Shown piece after piece: positions 35,629 through 46,132 of a stretch of 64,000 bases of DNA. This stretch comes from Antrodiella citrinella (Eukaryota; Basidiomycota; Agaricomycetes; Polyporales; Steccherinaceae). The notes below the pieces were generated by a model. The model made no database searches. It was not told the origin of the DNA and was given only the letters and a program-made list of their open reading frames with translations. Position 1 is the stretch's first letter; each line of letters opens with the position of its first letter. The stretch is from assembly GCA_004802725.1 (NCBI GenBank), contig SGPM01000043.1, positions 1-64,000 on the forward strand. The letters run 5' to 3'. The position numbers were made by a program, and so were the translations under genes.

Positions 35629-35952
35629 AGTAGTAACGAGTTAGTAGTCTCAGGAGGCTCGAACTTGAAGCCTAATTTCGATGGAGGGCTGCTGAATCGG
35701 TCAAAATTAAATCCAGATGTGAGGTAACGTCAACTGGGAACATGTATATGTTTGACAGACAACTTTCCGGAGGTGGTAGTTTAGTCCAGAACGTTCAGAC
35801 TTGGTTCAGACAACATGGTCAGAACAAAGCAGGGATTACAGAGACGCCCATTGACGACCCTTCGGCGCTTTGAGCCTCTGTCAGTGTCATCGACTCATCT
35901 TACCTTCCCCGACCAAACGCATATTGACCACTACGGCATATTTTCATTCCAA
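35629..35952. promoter_or_regulatory. shared divergent promoter region
   Basis: 324 bp between the starts of two divergent genes (35628 on -, 35953 on +). It must hold both promoters. No clear TATA or CCAAT box stands out. Confidence 0.5.
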
Positions 35953-37130
35953 ATGATAGGCCCAGATCTCCCATCCCACCTCCTCCAGCCAAGAGAAACC
36001 AGTGCAACGGAGGACGATGAACCCGAAGCAGGTCCCTCCGCAGGTCCTTCCGTAGGACCACAAATTCCTACACATATCCTCTCCGCTTCATCAGCACCAC
36101 CAAACCACCCATTACGAGAAGAGGAAGAAGAGGAGGAAGATGACTACGTGCCTGCACTACCGCCAGACTTGCTCGCCGCTAGGTCAGCCAGTGCGAACGA
36201 CCTGCCGAAGCCGAAGTTGCAGGGACCTACGTTCCCTCGCGGCTTGGCGAGGAGATACGAAGAGGACAGTGACGATGATGATGACTATGGGCCGAAACCG
36301 CTCCCTGCTGGTGTAGTCATGGAAGAGAAGAGTGCTGTAAAGCAGTTCATGGAACGAGAGGAAACGAGGAAGAAGTTGCTTGAGGTATGTAGCTAGTCAT
36401 TCACTATACTACATACTTCTGACAATGAGAGCTCAATGATTGACTTGTGGTGGGTGTGTACACATAGGAAGCCTCGAAGCCAAAAGCGTTGAAACGAGAT
36501 GATTGGATGCTTACTCCGCCATCGGGATCTGACCTCCTTGGGAGTTCGTGCCTATACAAGTCCTTGGCGAGGCTCTTTACTGACTCCTCTACGTAGATAT
36601 CGACCCGACAAAGCTGAATAAACCACGACAATTCGCACGTACGGCAGCTCCAGCGCGAGCTGTAGATACGTCGCTCTGGACCGAGACGCCAGCCGAGAGA
36701 CAACAACGGCTGGCGGACGAAGTCGCGGGCAAACGAAAGCGGGCGGAGGATCAAGCGGTAGATGTAGCTGAACGTGGTAAAGATGGAGATGAGGTGCGAG
36801 AAAGGGAAAGGAAGAGGCAGAGGGACGAGGAGATTCGGATTGGTGTGGATGAGCATACGGTACGTGCAACAGTACAACAAACCCCATATGATACTGACTC
36901 CAAAGTGTCCCATGTAGCGCAAGAACCGTGGCGCAGCGCTCGTGAAGCAACACAAGTCGAAAGATAAAGAAGAAGACTCTACAGAGGGCCCGCCGGCTCT
37001 GTGGGACCATACCCGTGACATGGGTTTGGGTGGACGGCTTATGGATGATAAGAGTAGGGAGAAGATGATCAAGGATGCGAGAGGTCTAGGGGACAGGTTC
37101 GGAGCGGGGAAATCAGGTGGTTTCTTATGA
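35953..37130 (+). CDS. GPALPP-motif / DUF3752 protein
   Basis: Homologue of the GPALPP motifs-containing family, whose role is poorly known but probably nuclear. Exons 35953-36384, 36468-36543, 36597-36859, 36918-37130 give 327 aa in frame. I chose ATG 35953 because MIGPDLPSHL matches the family's opening G-P-x-L-P; an in-frame ATG at 35815 would add 46 residues. GPxLP-like motifs recur (VGPQIPTHIL, VPALPPDLL, GPKPLPAGV). After acidic stretches (EEEEEEEDD, DSDDDDD) comes the DUF3752 core with DDWMLTPPSGSDLL, a Glu/Arg-rich helix, and the conserved end LWDHTRDMGLGGRL followed by FGAGKSGGFL. Low-complexity acidic and basic runs fit a nuclear protein. Confidence 0.88.
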
Positions 37131-37147
37131 CCTTGCACAATGTATAC

Positions 37148-37581
37148 TTACCAAATGCTAGCCTGTACACATTTGTCGCTGTATTGCTTCGCGACCTCTG
37201 GTTCTGACGCTTTCTCTGCTTCGACTTTCCGCCCCTTCCGTGCTCTTTTACGAACTGGTTCGAGATGCGACTCCTTGACTTCTTTCTCTTCCTCCCTCTC
37301 ACGGCTTCGCTTTTGTTCCTGGCGAGTAGGCGAAGGGACAGTGGAGGTAGCAGGTGCAGGTCGACGTTTCTGCGGTAGACTCAGGCTTCGTCTCTGGTGC
37401 GAAAATGGGCATGTTGACAAAGGCATAATGATCATTGCGTGTGCCAAAGAGGGGGGTATGGTGCTTGCGTTCTCAGGGAGGGAGACCTTCGATACGGACG
37501 AGCTTTTTCTCCCACCACCCTACGAGAGCTGAGGGGTAACCTTTGGCTTTCCATCTTGTGGCAACTTCGCCTGGGCGTTGG
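37148..37581 (-). pseudogene. PWWP-like domain fragment with an in-frame stop
   Basis: After an acceptor-like CCCTCGTAG at 37582, the - strand reads PGEVATRWKAKGYPSALVG, WWEKKLVRIEGLPP, then TGA at 37475-37473. In the same frame past the stop it reads TPLFGTRNDHYAFVNMPIF. The first half resembles the (K)xKGYPxWPG strand of PWWP chromatin-reader domains and the second the FFGTxDYAFV strand, so the two halves of one domain are split by a stop. Further on, another frame is Lys/Arg/Glu-rich (KRSREREEEKEVKE) to a stop at 37148, typical of the linker after such domains. Either a pseudogene, a base-call error, or a small unrecognised intron. The upstream exons are not resolved. Confidence 0.35.
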
Positions 37582-38199
37582 CTACGAGGGAATAAGACTT
37601 TATTCTGGCTTGGAACGAGGACATGGTCGGAGGGATCGACCAACGACAGGCGTACATATGGATCGACGCGTTATCGTTGCTTGTTTGGCACTCGCTTGGG
37701 TCACTAGCCTTCCTCAACCAGGAGTGATCTCTTGTTTTGTTACTCAGCGTTTTCAGCATCATCGAGGACTGGGTAACATTCCTTGTGCTAAGGATAATCA
37801 TAGAACGTTCTGTTATAGCTGATATTTGAGGCTTGGTCGTAAGTTATCCACTACGGAGGCACAAGCGCTCGACGTCAGCGTACGAGTATGATCAATTCAA
37901 TCAACAAATCGCTACTAGACAGAGGCATGAAGCCAGATTCTTGAGAACTTGCACTACATGAGATCCAAAACCTCGAATGCAGGGTGACTTCAACAAGTGC
38001 GACGACTCGTGAAGGAAGCTACTCACGGAACTCAGCATCCTTGCGAGTCCATGGTAGCACTCGTCCGAGTCACCAATCTCGATCGTGCTTTAGGGTCCCC
38101 GATGTCGAATGTGACACGAAAGTGAATCATGAAAATATTAGCGACGAACAAGAAGCAAAGGAAGAAGGAAGATGAGATGCGATCAGTCATACTACCCGG
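37582..38199. other. unresolved region upstream of the PWWP-like fragment
   Basis: Possible additional - strand exons (a GTACGC donor near 37659 would pair with the acceptor at 37582), but no frame is convincing. Confidence 0.3.
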
Positions 38200-40960
38200 C
38201 CCTAGCAAGAATCCAACTCAGAGTCTCCAAAAACCCACCAAGTCCAACGGTCTCCTCAGTCCTCGGTCCTCGGTCTTGAGCACACACACACGCGGATGAT
38301 GTTGAGGCGAATCTAGCTAAAAAAAACAAAAGGGAAAATAGGGGAGGAGTGGAGTGATGGCGGAGGAGACTGTTGTTGTCAGAAATGGTACGAAGAACAT
38401 AGATGTAAAAAGCTGTCGGAGTCTACAATACCCCCGAGAATGCCAAATAGAAAAGAGCCCTGCGAACATGAAGGAGAGCGGTTAGCGAATCTGCGTTAGG
38501 ATGCCTTTGATAAATTACTGACGACCGAAGAACGGAAACGCAAAGAGGAGATCTGAAAGAGCAGAGGGGGATAGGCAGTCAGTGGCGGCCTGTGTACTGC
38601 CAGTGGAAGAGATACCGAAACACCATCGAGAACACCGTGACCCAACAATTGTACCTGACCAGCCCGCAGGCAAGCGAACCCATAATCCTATCTATCCAAT
38701 GCTTGTCGCGTCTCCTCAGCTCCTTGTCTTGACTCGGAGCACACGCACGCAGATGATTTTGAGGCGAACCGCTGGAAAAAAGGGGGATAACAACAAACAC
38801 GTGAACGCGAGAATGGACGACATGAACCGAAAATTCACCTAGATTAGAAATACGCTACCTTGACTCTTGACTCTTGACTTTTGATGACAACCAAGCTAAC
38901 TTAAATCAAGGGAAACGGTTAGTAAGTCAAAGATAGAAGCCGTTGACGAGATACTTATCACCGAAGTGGATGAGAACGCGAAGCGAAGGAGGAGATCTGA
39001 AAGAGCAAAAAACAGGAGTAAGCTTGCTCTAGAGCATATATCAAAACACCGTCCGAGAACACCGTGTTCCAACAGCCGCACCTTCTCCGGCTTACATCCG
39101 GCGACTACTAGCTTCCGCGATATCACGCTATGTATCCACGTCTCCTCGATCCTTGGTTGTCGCGGTACTTGTAGGGATGAACGGGATGGCATTTGACTCG
39201 TGTCCAGCTAGACGCACTCGAAGTCGATGATGACGGTCAGTAAATCTGATAAGTAGTAGCGATAACGAAGGTACTTACGGGGCGCGAGGCCCCACCGCGC
39301 GGAGCAGTGGAATCAAGGGACCTGCAAAAGAAAGCAAGAAATAACAGCAAACATGTCCATAATAGAAACGGAAACGACAGAACAAAACAAACAAAAAGAT
39401 AAAGTCAACTTGAAGTACGGAAGGTCGACTGGCAGCAACCATGGCCTCCGTTCCAACCTCGCAGAACCTCGCACAAGCACCATCTCAGCGGCGCTGACAA
39501 ACCGCCGAGACAGCACCCACACAAGATCCCCGACGTCAAAACCTCATCGACCATCGCACAGAGCGAAACGAGCGGGTAGAGATCGACAGCGTCAGCATGC
39601 CATCGACCTCAACCCAGAACGAAATCAGCTCTGGTGCGTCCATGATCCCCCAGAACCCGAAAGTTGAAGCCCCCAGAGCCTGAATGAATTCCCCTGAGCC
39701 CAAGTGAAAGTCCCCAGAACCCTAACAAATAGATACAACAAAAATCAACGCGACTCACAAGTGGAAAAGGGCACCTGATGACATCGACGCCCACCGGCTA
39801 TCACAGTAGACAAACCTTCAAGTTAAAAACATTAGGAGAAGCTGTTAGTAAATCTGAAATAGGACCCAGCAATGAGCTACTTACCGCTGAAGTGTGCAGG
39901 GGTGTAAGAAAGAAAGGACGAGATCTAAAAGCGCAAGACATTATACACAGTAAGCTTGTTCAAAGAAAGAGACTCGAATGCCGTCGAAAGATGGCGCAAC
40001 ATACGTACCTTCAATCCAGCCCACAGACGGCTAGTTCTATGTCCTGTGTACTCAATGTCCATCGCGTCTCCTTGGTCGTTGGTCTTCAGCACACACATGC
40101 GATCGATCTTGAGGCGGACCTAGCTAGAGATAGGGGGGAAAGAACAAGACATGCGTGAGTGCAAGATCGGAAGAACAAAAATCGAGAGTTCACCTGTTTT
40201 CAAGACACGCTCTTGATGACATCTAAAAACGACCACAAAAACGACGAATCTAATGAACAACAAGGAAAGCGGTTAGCAAGTCTGAGATAGAACCCGGCAA
40301 CAAACTACTTACCGCCGAAGGGAGAGGCGACGCGAGAAAGAACGATATCTAGAAGAGAAGAACAGAAAACAACACAGTAAGCGCGTTCAAAGAGACAGAC
40401 TCAAATGCCGTCGAGAATTGTCCGAACAGCCGTACCTGAGTAGCCCGCATACGGCTGGTTCCAGAGCCTGTCCATTGCATCTCCTCGGTCTTCAGTCTTG
40501 ACTGTTGAATGCATACGCACGGATGATCTTGAGGTGAACCTAGCTAAGAGAACATATAGATTCGAAGCGTACCTGACCAGCCCGTGGCTGGTCTCAATCA
40601 CAATCAGTCCAACATCCCAACGGTCTCCTCGATCCCGGCCCGGTCCTCGGTCTTGAGCACACACACACTCGAATGATCTTCAGGCGAGTCTAGCTGTGGA
40701 AGAAAAGAGAAAACGTAATTTCGAAGCGTACCTAACCAGCCCCCGGCTGGTCTGAATCCCAATAAGTCCAACGGTCTCCTCGATCCCGGTCCCGATCCTC
40801 GGTCTTGAGCACACACACACACTCGAACGATGTTGAGGCGAATCTAGCTGTGAAAGAAGGGGGGAAAGATCAGCACGCAAAATGGCCACTCGGCCCCAAG
40901 GCGGGCACAACGAGGGTATCTCCAAGTCCGAAGCCCAATCCGTGTCCATCGCCACCACTC
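38200..40960 (-). repeat. second exon/mini-intron array
   Basis: Same style as the array at 16.6-20.3 kb. On the - strand, units contain GGCGGTAAGT...GACTTRCTAACC(G), a full minimal intron with TACTAAC-like branch; plus-strand copies of the branch (GTTAGTAAGTC or GTTAGCAAGTC) lie near 38480, 38918, 39235, 39843 and 40273. A second unit type is a ~125-nt exon-like block containing CTAG(A/G)TTCGCCTC, a GTGTGTGTG dinucleotide run and GACCGAGGAC, at about 38230-38320, 38670-38770, 40020-40130, 40430-40545, 40610-40692 and 40745-40852; the last three copies are ~155 bp apart. Frames are open across some single exons but not across the array. Confidence 0.65.
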
Positions 40961-41150
40961 CAAGTCCAAAGTCCAGTGTCCATCGTCACCACTCAAAGTC
41001 CAAATCCCAGTGTCCATCGCCACAACCCAAAGTTCAATGTCCAGTATCCATCTTCACCACCCAATGCACAAAGTCCACTCAAGTCCATTATCCCAAGGTC
41101 CGATGTCCGAAGCCGAATGTCCAAATGTCCAAATGTCCAAACGTCCGATG
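40925..41150. repeat. GTCCATCG(C/T)CACCACTC-type short tandem repeats
   Basis: About five imperfect copies of CCAGTGTCCATCGYCACCAC plus CAAAGTCCAA (unit near 37 bp), then CAAATGTC 8-bp repeats. It lies downstream of the stop of the - strand gene at 41212, probably in its 3' UTR or spacer. Confidence 0.7.
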
Positions 41151-41211
41151 AACCCAAAGAAATGAGAATGATACGCGGCGTAATGTCGAAGAGGGGGAGC
41201 GGAGGGAGACC

Positions 41212-41901
41212 TCAACGCCACGGATTGTAGAGCACGTCCTCAGACCAGTCGCCACAACTGTACCTGACGACCTCCCGATCCCGCTTGAAAAGCTCGTGGT
41301 TCCAGGCGCGGAAGACGGTTGACTGGTGTCGAAGGACCTCGAGGTAGTGGATCGGGGGGTGGGCCGGGATGGGGTTGAAGAACCATTTGACGGCCGCGTC
41401 GAGACTCGGAAGGGGCGCGCGCTCGTGAATGGGACGGACGAGGCTGACGAAGGCGCGCTGGTCGCCGTTGCCTGGAATGGAGGTGGCGGGTCTAGGGTAN
41501 GCGACGCGAGTGGGGACGGCTGCACGCTTTTTGAGCACTGCATCGTCAACGACAGGAACGGCAGGGCGTTCTTTGGTGATGGGAGCGGAGGAAGCGACGC
41601 AGGCGGGAGTGGCTTTGTCGCGCTTTGCATCGTCAACGGTGGAGATGGGGGTGGGCTTTTCGGTGGGACGAGGGGGATTCAAGTCGTATACTTGGAATAT
41701 TTTGTCCACGAGCTCAGCCATACTGAAAGGCGAGCGTTCTTTGGGGGGTGGGGCGGAACCGGCAAGGTTCTCGGAGGACGAGTAGGGGCTGATATACGGG
41801 TACATCGCCACAGTGTCCCAGCTAGAGAAGCGGACCTTTTTGCCACGGCCAGCGCGACGAACTATGGCGTTTGAACGCCGAAGAATTAGAGTGGTAGGCA
41901 T
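41212..41901 (-). CDS. unassigned single-exon protein
   Basis: Function not recognised. Start ATG at 41901 gives MPTTLILRRSN and 229 aa; an in-frame ATG 105 nt upstream (42006) is possible but gives a low-complexity leader. No intron. The N-terminus is basic (RRAGRGKKVRFSSWD), the centre has a helical SMAELVDKIFQVYDLNPP segment and the C-terminus is rich in Trp, Arg and aromatics (VKWFFNPIPAHPPIHYLEVL, then FRAWNHELFKRDREVVRY and DVLYNPWR), a compact domain that is likely conserved. The N at 41500 makes one residue uncertain. It lies directly upstream of the second array, on the same strand. Confidence 0.6.
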   Translation of the reverse strand: MPTTLILRRSNAIVRRAGRGKKVRFSSWDTVAMYPYISPYSSSENLAGSAPPPKERSPFSMAELVDKIFQVYDLNPPRPTEKPTPISTVDDAKRDKATPACVASSAPITKERPAVPVVDDAVLKKRAAVPTRVXYPRPATSIPGNGDQRAFVSLVRPIHERAPLPSLDAAVKWFFNPIPAHPPIHYLEVLRHQSTVFRAWNHELFKRDREVVRYSCGDWSEDVLYNPWR

Positions 41902-43065
41902 TGTAGTGGGAGAGAGTAAGGTAGAAGAGAGGATGGCGTAAGATATAGTATGACTGGGGGAAGATCGTAGAATGGGAGCAAGTGGGGAAAGAGGCTGAGT
42001 TGTCACAGACGGAGACTATATGTTTTTGATTTCGTGGCTGACAATTCGCATTAAAATGTAACGGGGACTAACGCATGAATGCCTCGCAACGCAAGGAAGA
42101 CAAAAAGGGAAAATAATAGGCTGACTTGCATTCCAGCTTTGTCTATTTTGCCCTGTGAGATAGACTGATTGAAGAGGGCCACTACTAGTACTGCTGAATT
42201 GACAGTACGGCTGCAACGTCTGAGAATATGGTTTCACAACTCTGTATTCTGCGACGCATAATATCAATAAGAGTCAATGAAATACATTCAACACAATCTG
42301 ACACGTACAAGACATTGAGTATTGGGAATGAACACGTAAACTTTGAATCGCACTACTTGGCGCGAACTTGACGAGTTTCCTGTTTGAGCATGTCGTCCAA
42401 AGCGACACGGCAACCTCCGATCGTTCACTTACAACTCTCTTCTCATGCGCACCTGCAAACGGAAACGGAGTCTCCACGCTCTGTGTCTGCACTTATCGGA
42501 TGTCCAGAAAATTGACTATAGCATGCGGTCAAGTCAAGATAACTTCGCCAGCGAGATTAAGTTAGTGACGACAACTCCGATGACTCGACTTGCCCAGTTA
42601 CCGAGCGAGTCCTAGTGCATGGCAACTTGACTGCGTTCCTTGTCATACGAAGGAAGGAACAGCGGGACGGACTTGTGTGGCTCAGACCAGTTGTACGTCC
42701 AAACACTCTATGCCCGGTCCAAAATTCTGACTCGCTGTTTGTCATTTGTGCAGCGAACAAGTATGCATGAAGACTGGCCTGGGAACTTCGAAGCGAATCC
42801 ACACTGGTCTGAGCGCTGTTCTACGCCAAAAAGTGGGTCACCGGTCATCACGCACATTGAAGCAATATCGGATAGCACGCTGGAAAGGGAGGGGCTTGGG
42901 CTTGGAAGCCTGATCATGAAGCTTTGAAGGTGCCAGTGCACACGAGCGTTAGCAATATTCAGTAGGCGCTCATAGTCTGAATAAATCCATCCGTTGATCA
43001 CCATTGCAAAGGTCTCTCCTCTCTCCGTCCTATCTTGCTCAGACCTGGCACCTTGACGTCAACAA
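41902..43065. other. gene-free spacer
   Basis: No supported gene; contains the promoters of the divergent genes starting at 41901 (-) and 43066 (+). Confidence 0.6.
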
Positions 43066-44319
43066 ATGTCTATATCGAATCTTGCAGGCCCTGCCTACGC
43101 TGCCTACCACAGTCTCACGCCCGCACAAATCACCTTAATTCAAAACCTCCCGAAAGCTGAGCTGCATGCTCATCTGAACGGATGTATTCCCATCACTACA
43201 CTCCAGGAGATCGCGAAGGAACGTCTCACTGCCCAATCGTCCATGGACCCAGTGTTCTCCGATGCCGTAAAAGCAGGCATAGAACGGTTACAGTCTGCTT
43301 TTGAACTCAAGGAGTTGCACGACTTCTTCGGACTGTTTCCCGCCATCTATGCTCTGACGTCCAACCCATCTGCACTTGCTCGTGCAGCGCGTGCGGTTCT
43401 GTCGCAGTTCTTGGATCCAACGCCGGAGGGACCTGCACAAGCGGCGTACATGGAGCTTCGCTCGACCCCTCGGGAGACTCCCGCTATGACTCGTTTGCAG
43501 TACATCCAGACGGTCCTAGATGAGGTCGAGCAGTATCCTCCGGAGCGTGCGGCTTTGATTGTCAGTGTGGATAGACGTATGACTGAGGAGGTTGCACGGG
43601 AGTGTGTTGAGTGCGCTATCAAGCTGAGAAAGGAAGGAAGGAGAGTTGTTGCTATCGATTTGTGTGGTGACCCTTTGGTACGTATGCATACGTTCCGTTG
43701 GACTGGGACTATGATAATAACATTTCGGCTTGCCATATAGGCTGGGAATATGGGTGCCATGAAAAAACACTTCCGTCTCGCAAAGGAAGCCGGCCTAGGA
43801 GTAACCCTCCACATTGCAGAGGCACGTACGATCACGTTCACACCGTGTATTCTCTGCTACACGGTATCTTTTCTACCTCAGACGAAAGAAAATACCCTTG
43901 ACGATACCCTCAAACTTCTCTCCTTCGCTCCAGACCGGCTGGGCCACGCCACATTCCTCAAAGAGACCGAAAAGGACTTCGTCCGGAACAGCAAGATCTG
44001 CGTGGAGATTTGCTTATCGTCAAATTTGCTCTGCAAAACGGTGGACACGATAGAGGAGCATCATATCCGACACTACCTGAACTACGACCATCCCGTGTGT
44101 ATTTGCGTGAGTGCTCTTTTTCTGTCGCTGCATGCAGGACGCGTGTTTATGTTTGATGGGTAGACGGATGATACCCTTCCATTCAAGAATACCCTGGTCG
44201 GTGAGTATGCACTGCTCATGGCTGCAGCTCCCTTGGGTCTTGGTATGAGTGAGGTTGAAGTCACCCGCGTTGCTGAGATGGGTATGAGCTCTCGTTTCAA
44301 GCTGCCTCTCCTCAATTAG
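43066..44319 (+). CDS. adenosine deaminase-like protein (ADAL/MAPDA type)
   Basis: Zinc hydrolase of the adenosine/AMP deaminase family; ADAL enzymes deaminate N6-methyl-AMP to IMP. Exons 43066-43677, 43741-43825, 43889-44106, 44164-44319 give 356 aa, normal for the group. Zinc and substrate motifs: KAELHAHLNG (His34, His36), DLCGDP, HIAE (His and catalytic Glu), PDRLGHATF (catalytic His), EICLSSNLLCKTV, and CTDDTLPF with the zinc Asp. Intron 2 uses donor GTACGA at 43826; the acceptor at 43888 (GACGAAAG) keeps the frame and gives AEAQNTLDD, whereas the nearer CCTCAG does not. The end ...AEMGMSSRFKLPLLN is unspliced; a 38-nt GTATGA...TTAG intron just before the stop is possible but short. Confidence 0.92.
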
Positions 44320-44781
44320 CCTGCATTTCGACCGAGGAGGCTGCAAATTTGTATAGATCATCCACCTGCATTGACATCACTAGAAATTGCGCAAAGCCTC
44401 ACCCGTCTCCTGACTGCTGTTGATCGTGACTGTATCGCGCACGTATCTACCACCACTCAATATTCATCGTAGTCCCAACCAGTTTGGTTGTCCCTGCCAC
44501 GGCCCACTGGTAACATGAATCAGCACCCTCTCAAGCTCCGAATCGTCTCGTATGGATCCACCAGGAACCAAGCACCGTTGACGTGGTACTCAGTACTCAC
44601 GACCGAGTAACTAGCATATTCCATCGGATTGTGCGAGTAGGAAAATAGTCTCGAGTAGTCACGGATGAAGTGTCCGAGGTTGGGAGAAAGCTAAAAACAA
44701 AAGAGAGAAGAGAGAATAACCACGATGTCCATAATGTTACTTTATATCTCTCCGCCTCTGCGGTCATCGACATGAACGACC
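44320..44781. other. convergent 3' spacer
   Basis: Lies between the stops of the deaminase (+) and CHS7 (-). No supported gene; 3' UTRs expected. Confidence 0.5.
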
Positions 44782-46132
44782 TCAGTACCTCTCACCGGTG
44801 GGGTACCCGTTCCGGCCGACGACACCGGTCAGTGGTGGAGCGTTGTAGAGTTGCTTTCCGGAAACGCCACCCACGAGACTCGCTGGTGCGCCGTTGTAAT
44901 TGCTTCCATTATCTTCGACGTATTCGTCGCCGCCAGCCAATAGTGGGTCCTTGACCTCCCAGACGGTAGCTTTGGAACCGACTGAGAATTCGAGGTCTTC
45001 GCGCTAAAAATGGTAAAGTTTTGAGTGACTGAAGAACAACACGAGGAGTAAAAGACGCACTGTAATGGAATCCCAGTACTTGTAGACCATCATCACACTC
45101 AGGAGCATACACAGTGTGAAGAAGAACAGGCCGTCGATGTAGTGCTTGATGGCGTCACATATTGTTACGCTGAATGCGAACAAGATGACCTGCGCGATGG
45201 TGAAGAAGGCGGTACCGAAAACAATATCACCAATGGGCCAGCGATCGTCAAGCGTGCGGAAGACGAGGACAAGCTGGGAGACAATGTAGATAACTGTGCA
45301 GATGAGTGGCCATAGGATGTAGATGATCCACAGTGCGAGCGGTTTGGCGAAGTTGAAGCCTGCAATGTTCTTGAAGGTGGCGATTGCGATGAACAAAGAG
45401 ACACCAAAGACAGCAAGACACGATAGACGGAGAAACTACACGATCACAGTCAGAAGGAAGAATATATGCGCGATGACATAATCGACGTACCCATAGCGAT
45501 AATGGTGTACCATCCTCTGCAAATTGGAAGCCCACAAATCCATTGATCAAAAGACAGCAATACGCCGCTGCTACTAGACCCGTGTATACTGCCGCGAACC
45601 ACTAAAGTATGAGACATGTCAGTCAGAATTTCAAGTTATACAGCATACTCTACTCACCGGATAGCTGACGTTACTTGTTGGGATGATACCGGAATCCAAG
45701 AATATTGCAAGCAATTCAATTATGGCGTATAGATAAAAGAACATGATGATCTCCTTTCGCCCTATAAAAACTGTGGTCAGAGCATAGCTTGTGGAGCAAG
45801 GCGTAAGTCACTCACCAACCGCTGTGTATTTACTACGAATATGAAAAATCATTATAGCTGTCATGATAATTGCGACAATGTGGATGAAACATGTTGCTAG
45901 AAGAGTACGAAAATCAGTCAATAACTTAATAGGACGATGGATGGATTCATGGCCACAGATCGCCGTGACAACGGCAAAGGAGAGGCTTACAAGGCTGGAA
46001 GATGAGAGTGCCAGAGATCTCGACATTCCGACTGTAGCACGACGGCTCTATACCCTGGTCCGAGCCGATGAGAGGACAAACGACGAGAGCTGCTGTTTGG
46101 CAGATACTATCGAAGGAGCCAAACTTGACCAT
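44782..46132 (-). CDS. CHS7: chitin synthase export chaperone CHS7
   Basis: ER membrane protein needed to export class IV chitin synthase (CHS3) to the plasma membrane. Exons (5'-3'): 46132-45991, 45896-45816, 45761-45658, 45601-45491, 45435-45061, 45003-44782; total 1035 nt, 344 aa, matching the family. Signatures along the protein: FGSFDSIC at the start, [107 protein letters not shown], and [22 protein letters not shown] before a hydrophilic tail. About seven hydrophobic segments alternate with short loops. All introns have GT-AG ends and are 54-94 nt. Nothing odd. Confidence 0.95.

Noticed and set aside
35815..35952. Earlier start for the GPALPP protein
   Set aside because: The 46 extra residues are not family-like, whereas MIGPDLP at 35953 matches the expected N-terminus.
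43741..43888. GC-AG intron in the deaminase gene (donor GCACGT at 43822)
   Set aside because: A canonical GTACGA donor four bases further, with an acceptor at 43888, keeps the frame and needs no rare splice type.
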